This document shows, piece by piece, positions 46,681-58,090 of a stretch of DNA of 64,000 bases. Positions within the stretch are counted from its first letter, which is position 1. Each line of letters opens with the position of its first letter. The position numbers and the translations under genes were made by a program. This DNA comes from Chaetorhynchus papuensis. Lineage: Eukaryota; Chordata; Aves; Passeriformes; Rhipiduridae. The notes below the pieces were generated by a model. The model worked only from the letters and a program-made list of their open reading frames with translations. It had not been told where the DNA came from and searched no databases. The stretch spans positions 252,585 to 316,584 of the forward strand of contig VWYX01000360.1 in NCBI GenBank assembly GCA_013396525.1, read 5' to 3'.

Positions 46681-47041
46681 TGTCGCTGTTGTAATGCGGA
46701 TGTGTAGATAAACCACACGAAGTCCAGATCAGCAGGAATGGTGGTTTAACGGCTTTTTCCCGAGGTTTTTATATGTTAGTTTGCAAAAATGAGCTAGATG
46801 GCATAAAGTAATTGGTTCTCTGGCCATCCACCCCTCCAGGGGATTGGTCCAACTCTAACACGTCTGTTCCCAAGTGTTTTTCTAGTTGAAGCCGTAACAA
46901 TCTGGGAAAAACAAGTGCAGGTTTGGATATTGAAAAAAACTGGTAATTCTGTTTTAGTTAGCTTGCATGGGAAAGACAGAGTTCTCCCAAAATACTAGAG
47001 AGCTGAAGAAATTCACTGCTGAAGCTCTTTCAGCATCTACA
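46681..47041 (-). mobile_element. solo LTR, ERVK-like family 1, copy 3
   Basis: Minus-strand copy of 361 bases, with a perfect 6-bp target duplication GAAGTT (46675-46680 and 47042-47047). It is slightly shorter than its relatives owing to small deletions. The TATA element and the late U3-R order are preserved. Solo, like the others. Confidence 0.9.
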
Positions 47042-47047
47042 GAAGTT

Positions 47048-50000
47048 ACCTTATATATTTGCACTTAGTAGGGAGTATGGGGTGGGCAGGAAATCAAAGC
47101 TGGGCTGAGCTGGTCCCCACCAGGCTGTGCATTTTGGGAGCTCAGGAAACAGCAAACACTACACTCTGTTTCCACATTCCACTCACTCCTTGAAAGCCAA
47201 GGCTAGGAATGACTGTGCTGTGTGACTGTTAGCAGCTGGTAGCCTCTGGACAGTGGTTAGAAAATTTTGACTATTTTTTGATTCCCACTTGCACATCTAC
47301 CATAAAAACATCCCATTCCCTGCTACCTGCGGTGAAGGATCTGCAGATAGTTCAGAGCAAATGTAGCTCTATAGATTGTCTGGTGTTATCACCCGTTCCC
47401 AAAATCTGGGGCTCAGAAACACATTTCTATACCATCAGTGCTTCCTATCGGTCAGAATTTAGCCATGGACATTTGCTGTTTGAAACAGCACCCAGCTCAA
47501 GGCTGTGTACGTGAACCTCCTGCATCCTCACTAAAACACTTCAGGTACAAATCTGGATGTCTGATTTTTAGGCAGCTTTGGGCAGTAACTATTACAAGTC
47601 TAACAAGTAGAATTTAGCAGGTGCTCATAGGTCTGCATTGTAAACATTGCAATAAAAAAACATCAGGAAGGTGGCTTTAAATCCAGAGATCGTGTGAAGA
47701 AGGCCAAGAGTTAAAGAACACAGCAAGCTGGGAGGTTTTCTATTACTTTGCATTTTAGTGGGCAACAGATAAAGCTATCCAGGAATTGCTACAGGACCAA
47801 ATTTATAAGCAGAATATATTGTGCTAATAAATCAGAATATGTTCAGTGGTGAGTCTGTTCCCAGAAGTGTATGGCTTTCCCACTCCTAAAGGGGAGCATT
47901 CCAACCACAACACCTGCCATGTTTGGGACTGTTATTACAGAAAACTGTTGACATTTTCTGGGTTAAGGATGGTTATCTGGAATTCATGGATAATTTAGTC
48001 CTTTTGCTTGCAGAAATAGTTTGATATGCTCTTTAAATAAGCATATAAAGAGATTGATGTGTGATGTTTGTGGGTTCAGATGTTCTGAAAAGTGACGCTC
48101 CTCTACGGAAGAGAATAAAGCTTAAAAGGGGATATTATTTATAAAAGCACCACCATGCACAGGCAGTGTTTATTTACCATTTAAATGCCTCATTTCTGTT
48201 CTGGCTGTCTGTGCTGTAATTTGCACAGGCACTTAAACTTGAGTATAAATAAATGCAAAGAAGTGGTGTTTATGCAGAGTTAAGATGAGGAAATCAAATG
48301 CTAAAAGATGGAGGCTACTCCTGCCTCATGGGATCAGCCATCTTACCCACCTTTGGCTCCTGTGAGGGCCCCTTCAGTGACAAGCAGGGAGCCATCCACG
48401 CTGGAATGGGAAGAGCTTGATCAGAATATCAGTGCTGAGGACGTGGCTGAGATTTAATGAGTGGGTGGGCAGTGTGAGCCGAGCACCACAGCATCTCATC
48501 GTGACTGAAACGCAGGGAATGCTATGAGGCACCTCGAGTGTCTTGCCAAGATCCTCAGGATGGGAAGTGTTTTCCTCTGGGCAGAGTGAGGCACTGACTC
48601 TGCTCCAGAATGAGGGCAGCAGATGCCAGAGAGCATCCCCAGGATGGCTGGCTACAGTGGGAACATTTGTCACCTGTTGGAGAGGGGGAAACCAAACTCC
48701 TTCAGCTCTGTGCATCCACTCCCAGATCTGTAAACAACTGCTTTGCTTCCGCATGTTTGACCCTCTCCCCTGTGCTTATGGACATGTTTATGGTAAAAAT
48801 GCTGTGTTACAGGTGCACAGCCTCATGGGGACGTGGTCCAAGGACCTCTTAGAGGTGGGAGCATCGGGTGGGGCAGGCATGGATGCTCTGGGGTGGTTGA
48901 GAACCTTGAGGTTCCACTGCTGAAATCAGCAGGAACAGATTCACACCAGTTTTATGGCTGTGGTTGAGGAACAGAATCTGAAGTAGGGCTTGATTAAATT
49001 ATTAGGAGTATAAATCCATCATCTGGCTGCCCTTATTTGTCTAGACAGAAGAATTGAGTTGTTTTGGCAGAAGAAAGGAAGGCGCCTATTGCTTAAGGTC
49101 TATTAAAAGGGTGAAAGAGTTGCATCTTTTTTCATCATGTTACAGCAAACCCCTGCCTTGAGCTCCTGAGAACAGGCAGTAGGGAGACAGATGGGTGTAA
49201 GGAAAGGTTATGCCATTTACTTACCATGTCTGCTCTGTGGCAGTCCTTGGAGAAGGAGTCCTCACTGAGTTCTCTTCTCCCAGAGCATGGGCTGTGATGA
49301 CTTTCAGAGCACGGCTGTGCCATCTCCTGCCTTTGACAAATTGTCAGGGGCTGCATGACCTCCCCAGCAAAGAGGCCACTCCACAATGAGAGAGCACACG
49401 CAGGGCAGGGGGAGCAGTGCAGGGAGCAGGGGTGCACCAGGCTCTAGAATGGCTGTTTCAGAGTCGTGGTCTCAGGAGACGTTTCTGTACTTGGAACACG
49501 CCGTGTGTGGACTGTCAAATCTTCCTTTGCTTCTGCTTTAACTGCATCAAAGAGCGAAGCCTGTGACCAGTGAGGTGTTCAATGCCAACTGCACCAGAGA
49601 TAAAAGAGTGGAGATGCTGTCTGGAGTCTGCTTTGGCTTCGGGAGGGGATCAGTGGCAGTGCCACAGTGCTGTTTATGACTCTAACTTGACAGAAAAGGC
49701 ATCCTTATCTTCCTTAAACCACTGCTTTCCATTGATATCACTGACTGATTTCCACTGCAGCATTATCCACCATGTCTGCTGCCACTGCCAAAGCATTTTC
49801 TTGTGTCCTGCCTTCACTGTGGGGAAATCAAACAACTGAGAGATGATTGTCTTGCGGAGACAAGATCACCCTTCTCACTGAGGTGAAGGGGCACGAGGCT
49901 GCACGGAGGCAGCCTGCAGGACTGGTGGATGGGAGGGATCAGGCCAGCAGGCAGGGCCGTGCCTGGCTCACTGGTACTGCACTGGAGACCTTCCACAGCA

Positions 50001-50989
50001 TGGGAAGCACCACAAGGTGCCCACCTCCTGCTCTCGTGGCTCCAGTCCTGGCCGTGCAGCAGCAAAAACAGAACTTGTCACTCCTTGGCCAGTCCCAGCG
50101 AGCTGCCACATTTACAGGGTATTTGAGAGGGAAAGACAGATTGCTCTTAATGACCAAGAGGGACTGTTCAGGTTGTTCTTCTCATGCTTTCCTAGCAGCT
50201 CTCCAGCTTTGCCCTCAGCAGTGAGCTTGTTCTCAGTCACACTGGGATGTAGCAGCAGCTGGCTCCGGGAGCAGCCCCTGTCAGTGCTGCAGCAGTGGTG
50301 CACAGCCTTGGGTCGGAGGGAAATGCCACCCTCCCGTGCTCATGTGTGCCCATGGGTGTCTCTCAAAGAGCACCAGGCACACATCAACACCGATAACTGA
50401 GACCACTGTTCCTTTGCCCCTGCCTGATAGGCAGCAGGCAGAGTTTGAACTGCGCTGTGTATCAATTAAGTGAAAAATAAATAATAGGAAGAAAGTAATA
50501 TCTCTAACAGTGCATTCACTGGCACATACATATTTATTAGACAGCAAATAAAGTGCTGTTTATATCATGTTTATGTGCATCATGAAGCCCTAAAGTAATC
50601 TGTGGTGTCATGGTTTAAACGATGGGAGTCAGATGCAGTAGCACTGCCATATTCCTCAAAGCAGCCTGACTGATAAAGCTCTGCTTTTTAATTTTTTTTC
50701 CATACCCTTGCTTCATTATTTCTTGTGCATCCTGCATGGGATATCGGGCTCTTCCAACCTAAGGGAATAAAATTAATTTCTAGACATTTTTTAGTCTGCA
50801 AGTTTTATTGCAACTTTATCCTAGTAGTTCCATCTTCAAACACAAACCAAAGGGAGCCAGAGGGAGCAGGGCTTATTCAACGAAGTTGCAATATGTGGGT
50901 GAGGTGAGTCAGGAAACACAGCAATAAACATGTGTGGTTTGCTGGATGTGTGAGCAGCAAGGGGACTGTCTCCTGAAACATGGTTAAAT
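47048..50989. other. non-coding, unassigned
   Basis: Nearly 4 kb without a recognisable exon or transposon. The stretch 48360-50400 has moderate G+C and short open frames on both strands with no domains. The remainder is AT-rich. Confidence 0.4.
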
Positions 50990-51480
50990 ATGTAAACTCT
51001 GCCTAGGGAAAATGTTTATTTGCCTAGATTGACAGCAATCAGGGTAAAAAGCACTCAAGATAAGTGGCTCTTTAGCCAGCTTTAATTTCTTGATGGATGG
51101 ATTGATGGGAGAATGGTCAAAGAAATGACAACATTGCTCTCTGTAACGGAGATATCTTGTCTGCTGGAGTTTGCAGTACCATTCGGTCTAATTATTCCTG
51201 ATCCATCTATGAGCAAACTTTTCTCCCAGTGAGACAAGTTGTCATTCCTTTTCTTTAAATAAAAAGATAAGAAGGTAAAATCAAGAACAATTAGAGCAAA
51301 GGAGGATGGTATCTTCTGCAGTCAAAGATTTATACAAAATCATCTGTATTGCTTAAAGATGGTTTACTGTATTAATTGAAAGAGTTGTGCATTCTATTAT
51401 GCAGTTTGTATGGGAACAGATGGCCCATTTCACAAATTAAGCCTTGTCTTTTTACATTGCTCAACAGAAAAACAGTGAAT
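50990..51480. promoter_or_regulatory. CNE-like block
   Basis: Complex AT-rich sequence with TGACAG, GATAAG, CTAATTATT and ATTAATTGAA sites and no recognisable repeat. Candidate long-range enhancer by texture and motif content only. Confidence 0.35.
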
Positions 51481-52173
51481 GAACATTGCTATTGTGAATG
51501 ATCCCAAGTTCAAACCTTGCAGCATCGCAAGAGGCTACACTTTTCTGGTGGAAGTTAGTGGAAAAGCAAGGAAACAGATCATTGAATTGATTCACCACAT
51601 GAGTTTCACCACGGCCATGGCAAGGACAAAGAGCAACAGATAAAGCTTAAGTCTTGCTCACACCTTTCCTGGAGCACAACGTAGACCAGGCTACTGGTCC
51701 TGCAGCGTGGAACGAACGGGGAAATGGGCTGTGGGTTGGCATAGCACATGAATTTTGTGGGCTGTAGTGAGAACAGTTTCTCAGGCTCGCAGCAGCAGTG
51801 ACACAGCTGAGAAAGGGTCATGTGTGAGGCTGTGGTCTGTTCTGCTGAGCACTCAGAGGTGGCTGCTTGCAAAGCAGCCTGAGGAATATCCTGCACTTAC
51901 TGCAGAAGCAAAAGCTGCCCATGAGCAGGACAAACTGATGTCCCAGATTTTCTAATCTGGCTGAAATGTGCTTGCTCCAGGACTAGCAATAAAAGAACCA
52001 GTAGCTGCTTCCCTAGCCAGAGGAGGTTGTTGCCCCCAGCATAACTGAGGGATATCCATGGTAATACTTGTTCTCCGGGGGTGGATAGCCTGCAGTTTCT
52101 GCAGGATCAGTTGTCTTTTAGCTTGGATTCCCCAAATTTGGTTGACCCATATCAGTGTCACTGCTGGAAATTG
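51481..52173. other. non-coding, unassigned
   Basis: No exon or repeat recognised up to the left target duplication of the next LTR. Confidence 0.4.
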
Positions 52174-52179
52174 CATCTA

Positions 52180-52568
52180 TGTGGGGTTACACCATGGGTG
52201 TTATAGAAAAGCGGGCCTGGAAGGCCTAGAATAGGCCTCTTCCCTAGGCCTGGAGGTAACCATGGAAACACATCCAGGTCACCTGAGATGGGCTGGAGAA
52301 GAGAATTATGGGTTTGTGGCCTTCTTGACCAATTGTGTGGGAAGATTGTGGTTTGTGACCTTATAGGGTATTGTTTACCTATTACCATAATAGGTAACAT
52401 CTAGGGAATACTCCAGGTGACAGGGGGACACTCTGGGATTCATCTTTCCTGTTTATATGAGGTTATATCCTGTTTGTGGGCTGGTATTTAGGGAATGGTT
52501 ACTGCGCAATAAACGTCTTTGCACTTCTCCATCTTGTGTGAAGTCGATGCCCCAGTGTGAATACTGCA
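52180..52568 (+). mobile_element. solo LTR, ERV family 2
   Basis: A 389-base element starts TGTGGGGTTACACC and ends GAATACTGCA, flanked by a perfect 6-bp duplication CATCTA (52174-52179 and 52569-52574). TATATGAG near 52454 and AATAAA at 52508-52513 give U3-R order on the plus strand. It shares no obvious sequence with family 1. The 6-bp duplication again suggests a class II integrase. No internal sequence follows, so it is solo. I do not know its family name. Confidence 0.85.
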
Positions 52569-52574
52569 CATCTA

Positions 52575-53026
52575 CAGTGTTATTTTGTGTGGGCTGGCTC
52601 AGGGTGGGTGGCATGAGGCAGGACTGAGTTGGGAGCAGCTGCACGTGAAACAGGTGCTGGTGGCAGCTCACATCTTTCTTTGCAGAGGCCACCACCATGA
52701 ACAACCCCAGTGTGAGCTCTGCACGGGCCTCTCAGAGGAAAATCCATCATGCTGGGGTCAGGGTGGGACCTAAGTTACTCTGGCACCAAATTCCCTTCTC
52801 CTGGCGCCATTGAATGTGTGGGTCTGCCCAACAACATTTGGTTTGCTGAATGGGGGTCTGCCAGTCCCGTCTTTGCAGTGACATTGGGGTGTCACAGTAG
52901 AGCCAGGGCTGTCCCTGCTGTGTCTGCCAACAGTGCGGTGCCACTGGCAGCAATCAGCCACACTCTGAGAACCTAGTGCTGACTGCAAGCTCCTCTTGGT
53001 GCCAGGATGAGCTGGGCCAAACACTG
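52575..53026. other. non-coding between two LTRs
   Basis: No retroviral gene or primer-binding site in the expected place. The minus-strand string GGTGCCAGAG near 52780 is not adjacent to an LTR end. Confidence 0.45.
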
Positions 53027-53032
53027 GGTACA

Positions 53033-53403
53033 TGTAGATGCTGAAAGAGCTTCAGCAGTGAATTTCTTCAGCTCTCTAGTATTTTGGGAGAACTCTGTCT
53101 TTCCCATGCAAGCTAACTAAACAAAGTTACCAGTGTTTATCAACAGCCACACCTGCACTTGTTTTTCCCAGACTGTTATGGCTTCAACTAGAAAAACACT
53201 TGGGAACGGACGTGTTAGAGTTGGGCCAACCCCTCCAAGGGGTGGATGGACGGAGAATCAATTACTTTATGCCATCTAGCTCACTTTTTGCGAACTAACA
53301 TATAAAAACCTCGGGAAAAAAGCCATTAAACTGGCCTTGCCACTATTTCTGCTGACCTGGACTTTGTGTGGTTTTTCTACGTGTCTGCGTTACAACAGCG
53401 ACA
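53033..53403 (+). mobile_element. solo LTR, ERVK-like family 1, copy 4
   Basis: A 371-base copy starts TGTAGATGCTGAAAG and ends CAGCGACA, with a perfect 6-bp target duplication GGTACA (53027-53032 and 53404-53409). TATAAAAA and ATTAAA are kept. By eye it is roughly nine-tenths identical to copy 1, so the family is not very young. Confidence 0.9.
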
Positions 53404-53409
53404 GGTACA

Positions 53410-53834
53410 TCCTGTGGGGAGCAGGGGACCTCTGGGACACCTCAGGGCTCCACTGTGCAGTCCCTGCTGGGGCAGCTGGCACTGGTGGGGGGAAACTGGG
53501 AGCCTTTGGGCAGCTCTTATGAGCACAGCACTGCGGGGGAACTTGCACTTCTGCATGCCTTGGACCAGCCCCAGCTACACGACAAGCACATATGCTGCTG
53601 CTGGAAATTTTATGTGGAAAAAAAATAGCCTAGATTTTAGTTTATAGATCTTTTCAGCGGGGCTGCATGAAGCTAATGACACAGAAAGCCATTTGGGTTA
53701 AATTGTGAAACTGAAAGATGCAGCACCTGCTTTTATGCTTCATATGTTACTAAAAATACTTCTTCCTTTCTAAGTGCAACACAAATGACAATACAAAAGA
53801 AAACTCTACAGTGATATTGGCGACATTATTAAGA
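53410..53834. other. non-coding, unassigned
   Basis: No exon or repeat recognised. Confidence 0.4.
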
Positions 53835-54160
53835 GGGGTTTCATCAGTGTCCCTGTGCACAGAAAGATGAAATCAGAGACAGCAGAAACAGCAGACATCA
53901 TTATGCCATTGCTCAAAGCCTTGGTGCATCCATACCTGAGGTAATTCATTGCCCTCCTGATCTCTCACTGTAAAAAAGGGGGGAGTGATAAGTTTTAGAC
54001 AAGAGACACGAGAATGTTCCGAAGTATGGAAGAGCTTCCATATGAGGAGAAACTAAATAGCATCTATTTATCCTGGAAGAGATTCCCGAGGGGTAGAAAC
54101 ATGGCAAAAAGGTGTGGAGGAGGCAAATCAACCTGTGAAGTGCTTTCGACAGACAGATGT
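53835..54160 (+). mobile_element. CR1 LINE remnant, plus strand
   Basis: The series GCTCAAAGCCTTGGTGCATC, then CAAGAGACACGAGAATG, then GAAGAGCTTCCATATGAGGA corresponds to the well-known CR1 3' segment that reads like 'ttggtgcacccacacctgaa ... aagaatgatcaaaggtatgg aa.agcttccatatgaggag'. Frames are broken and the element is diverged and truncated at both ends. Confidence 0.7.
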
Positions 54161-54431
54161 GAGAGAGGCCTCAAGAAACAAAGAAAAGTGCTGAATTTAA
54201 CAGAAATGTAACTTTTCAGGGAAGGTGTGGAAGTCAGATGAGGTTCACACAGGAGGTTGGGCTGACCCGTTTGGGAACAGCAGCCCCAGGGCTGCCAGGG
54301 ACCATGGGGTGCAAAGGCCGCCCAGCCTGGCTGCAGGCAGTGATCCCACTTGTGGTCAGCCACGTCCTTGCCCCCAGCCCATGTCACCCCAGGCAGTGGG
54401 GTGGGGCTGGGGGAGCACATGGATGCCCACC

Positions 54432-54452
54432 TGTCTTGGGGTGACTTTATGA
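54432..54452 (+). mobile_element. LTR 5' end running into gap
   Basis: The last 21 bases before the gap begin TGTCTTGGGGTGACTTTATG and match the first bases of the LTR at 39725 with a single difference. The rest of the element is hidden in the gap. Confidence 0.65.
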
Positions 54453-55077
54453 NNNNNNNNNNNNNNNNNNNNNNNNNNNNNNNNNNNNNNNNNNNNNNNN
54501 NNNNNNNNNNNNNNNNNNNNNNNNNNNNNNNNNNNNNNNNNNNNNNNNNNNNNNNNNNNNNNNNNNNNNNNNNNNNNNNNNNNNNNNNNNNNNNNNNNNN
54601 NNNNNNNNNNNNNNNNNNNNNNNNNNNNNNNNNNNNNNNNNNNNNNNNNNNNNNNNNNNNNNNNNNNNNNNNNNNNNNNNNNNNNNNNNNNNNNNNNNNN
54701 NNNNNNNNNNNNNNNNNNNNNNNNNNNNNNNNNNNNNNNNNNNNNNNNNNNNNNNNNNNNNNNNNNNNNNNNNNNNNNNNNNNNNNNNNNNNNNNNNNNN
54801 NNNNNNNNNNNNNNNNNNNNNNNNNNNNNNNNNNNNNNNNNNNNNNNNNNNNNNNNNNNNNNNNNNNNNNNNNNNNNNNNNNNNNNNNNNNNNNNNNNNN
54901 NNNNNNNNNNNNNNNNNNNNNNNNNNNNNNNNNNNNNNNNNNNNNNNNNNNNNNNNNNNNNNNNNNNNNNNNNNNNNNNNNNNNNNNNNNNNNNNNNNNN
55001 NNNNNNNNNNNNNNNNNNNNNNNNNNNNNNNNNNNNNNNNNNNNNNNNNNNNNNNNNNNNNNNNNNNNNNNNNNNNN
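54453..55077. other. assembly gap (625 N)
   Basis: Run of N, which breaks all frames drawn across it. Its stated size is close to the 635-base LTR at 39725, but gap lengths are often arbitrary. Confidence 1.
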
Positions 55078-57367
55078 GGGACTCCACCTCACCAGGCAGC
55101 CTTCAGAAGGTGTTGCTGGTACCTCTTAGGGCTCTTTTTTTGTGGGTGCAACTCACAAGATACAAATACCACAAATATTATTAAACATTTTCCTCTTCGC
55201 TCTTTAAAATCGAGAGAAAAGCCCTGACTCAAGAAAAAATTTTTACCAGTGAGAAGAGAGCATTGCCAGAGAGTATGAACCCCTGCAGAGATTTTACTTT
55301 TGCTATTGATTTTATGCGTGAGATGCTTAGGTACTCTGATAGTATCTGACAGTATAAGGAGCCAGAGAGAGAACAGAAAGGCTAATACAGTAACAATGTC
55401 ACCAGAATAACTCGTAAATCTTCTGGAAATTGTGTGTTCAAATCTGACTGAAATACCTCATTGTTTATCAAACAGAGAAGCGTTTTGCCAAAAAATATCA
55501 TCCTCCCCTTGAGAAGGTTTAATCTTTAAATTTTTTTTTTTTTTTGCAAGAAGGACATGGAAGGGAAAATGGGGTGTTTTAGAGAGCTGCAAATGCCTTA
55601 GAAAGGAAAAAATGTAAATGGCAGAAGTGTAGGTGGTGAGCTGAAGCGTTCATGGTGAGGGAACACACCTTCCCTCCCTTGCTGTGTAACTTAGGTCTAC
55701 ACTGGTACTACGGCACTCACTCGAGTGTTGAAATCTCTTGTTGAAAACATCTCTCTTAAATAAAGGGGTCTCTGAATAACAGCACTGCTCCTCTGGGACA
55801 CTGCAGCAGAAGGCATGGGCATGGGGGACACTGTCCCCAGCTCCTCTGGAGCCCCAGAAGACATGCAGCCAGACCTGCCCTTGCAGCAAAGTGCTGCTCT
55901 CTAAAGGCACCCACCCACCCTAAACAAATCCAGGAGCCAAATGTTCTCTAGAAAAAGGGTCTTTCCAAGGGTAAATTGCTTTAAAAAGTAAATAGAAATT
56001 TAGCTGGGAGGCTGGCTGTAGTTTGAGTGCTCCCTGGGTTCAGTTTTCTCCTGGGGGGTAACAGTTTGGATCTTTTTGGGCTGAGGAGGGGCTTGAATAT
56101 GTCAGTGATTTCTGGGGCAAGTGCCCTCATGTCGAGGGTCTTTAACATGAAGCACAAGCCAATGCATGCTGGAAGGGGGGCAGAGATTGCAGCACAGTCC
56201 TCCCCCTCAGGTTCCCAGAAGTTTAATGCCCCAAGAGAGGCAAGATGTCAGGGATTGCCCTTCTGGGCAGCCCATTCCTCCCCATGCATAATCCAGAGAG
56301 CCTGGTTCTCATGCTGGGCTTCACACCAGTAACCCAGCCCTAAAAAAAACCCGTGGTGAAGTGTCTGGCCTGTCTGGACTGCCTCTGCACAGAATCTGTC
56401 CCCAGATGTGCCTAATTTTGGGCATTTGAATTGTATGTCAGAAATACTCATTCATTAAAAATATGAGTGCTTTCCATGCAGCTACTGGATGACTGTATGT
56501 CAAGAGACTAAAATATCTTTCATTTCAGTTCATTTAGTCCAGCAAGTCTCCCCACTGTAACTGTAACCCACCCTGCTGTCAGGGAATGCACCAGAGCTAC
56601 CGCAGAGCTAGAGAACCAAAAAATACACATTTGAAGTGACAGCATGAAAAAAGTGGATGGGGGTGAAATATAATTAGCTGAGGCAAGGACAAGTAGGTAA
56701 GTCTCCACAGTCATAATTTATGGGGGATATTGTTATAGTTATTACCATGCAATTTAACAGGAATACACCAGAGCAATTTTCATATCTTAAAACATGCAGA
56801 GGCACTCACATGTCTGAGAAAAGTCTCAGAACTCAAATCATCCAACAAAATCAAGAAAGTTATTATCATAAACAGCCACAATTAACACGGGGATCGCAAG
56901 GGATGAGTCTCAATTTCTGATAATCTTAAGAGAAAATGAGAGCATTATTAAAACTTCGGTGTGGGAATGGTAGCTACATTCACAGCTCTGTGCACACACC
57001 AGCACTCTGCAGTCTCCACCAGCCACTACTCTACTGTTCCTTTGCCAGCCCCAGAACCAACAAAATGTGTGGATTCGAGATTTCCCAAACCAGTAAGAGG
57101 ACACATGTGGTAATGAATAATATTGGGACTGACCTTGCCAGTTTAAATAGATTTTGTTTTTTTTTTTTTTAACAAAAGAGTAGTGTTCAGTTCCTGGAGA
57201 GGAGAAGGAGGGGGCATGGACACTATTGGTACAAGCTTCTGGGGATTCAAAGTTGCAAAGTGCTTTGTGACAGCCTGTGCTGCCATCCATAATTTACAGG
57301 CTTCCTTCTAATGTTGCTGTCAATACAGTATTGCTCTTATCAGCTGCATCAATTATTTCTACCAGTG
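55078..57367. other. non-coding, unassigned
   Basis: No coding exon recognised. T runs occur at 55529-55545 and 57155-57170. Confidence 0.4.
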
Positions 57368-58090
57368 ACATAGAATCAAAGAATGGTTTGGGTAGGAAGG
57401 GACACTTAAGGTCATCTAGTCCAACCCCCCTGCCATGGGCAGGGACACCTTCAACTACATCAGGCTGCTCAGAGCCCCATCCAACCCGACCTTGAATGTT
57501 CCCAGGGATGGGGCAACTATCACCTCCCTGGGTAATCTGTACCAGTGTTTCACCACCCTTATTGTAAAAAATTTCTTTCTGCTAGCTAGCTAAATCTGTC
57601 CATTTTTGGTTTAAACCATTACCCCTCGTCCTATCCCGACAGGCCTGGCTTAAAACTTTTTTCCTTTCTTTCTTATAAGCCTTGAAGGGCCACAATAAGG
57701 TGTCCCCAGAGCCTTCTCTTCTCCAAATCTATCTCTCTCCAATTTAGCAAGGAGGATTTTGGGGCACCATGTGAAAGGCCTTACAGAAGTCCAGACAGGT
57801 GACATTTGTAGCTTTTCCATTGCCCACTGATGCAGTCACTCCATCATAGAAAGGCACAGGCTGGTTAGGCAGGACCTGCCATCCTGGCTGTCCTGAGTCC
57901 CCTCTCTGTTGTCCATGTGCCTCAGCAGAGCTTCTGGGAGGATCTGTTCCATGAGCTTCCCAGACACGGAGGTGAGACTGACACGTCGGTGGTTCCCAGG
58001 CCCCTCCTTTCCTCCCTTTGAAAAAAATGGGTGCAAAGTTTCCCTTTTTCAGCCACCAGGGACCTCACCTGACTGTGCCACCATTTCAAC
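57368..58090 (-). mobile_element. CR1 LINE 3' end, internally deleted
   Basis: The 3' end is at 57368: CATAGAATCAAAGAATGG on the plus strand is the reverse of the family's ATTCTATG-type terminus. The rest to about 57720 is standard CR1 3' region (GGGACACTTAAGGTCATCTA, CCCCTGCCATGGGCAGGG, GTACCAGTGTTTCACCACC). On the minus strand at 57836-58036 an open stretch includes VSLTSVSGKLMEQ, a reverse-transcriptase motif of CR1 ORF2. At about 57725 the RT coding part (AKLER-like) joins the 3' segment directly, so the region that holds the catalytic YADD motif and ORF2 C-terminus is missing. Dead copy. Confidence 0.85.

Noticed and set aside
52740..52960. retroviral primer-binding site or leader on the minus strand (TGGCGCC and TGGTGCC strings)
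   Set aside because: Neither string follows an LTR end, and both neighbouring LTRs have intact target duplications, so they are solo.
54064..55129. frames of 243 to 342 residues on both strands
   Set aside because: They consist mostly of X across the N gap and carry no information.
55437..55452. tRNA B-box-like GTTCAAATCTG
   Set aside because: There is no matching A box or cloverleaf arms around it. No tRNA gene was seen anywhere in the window.
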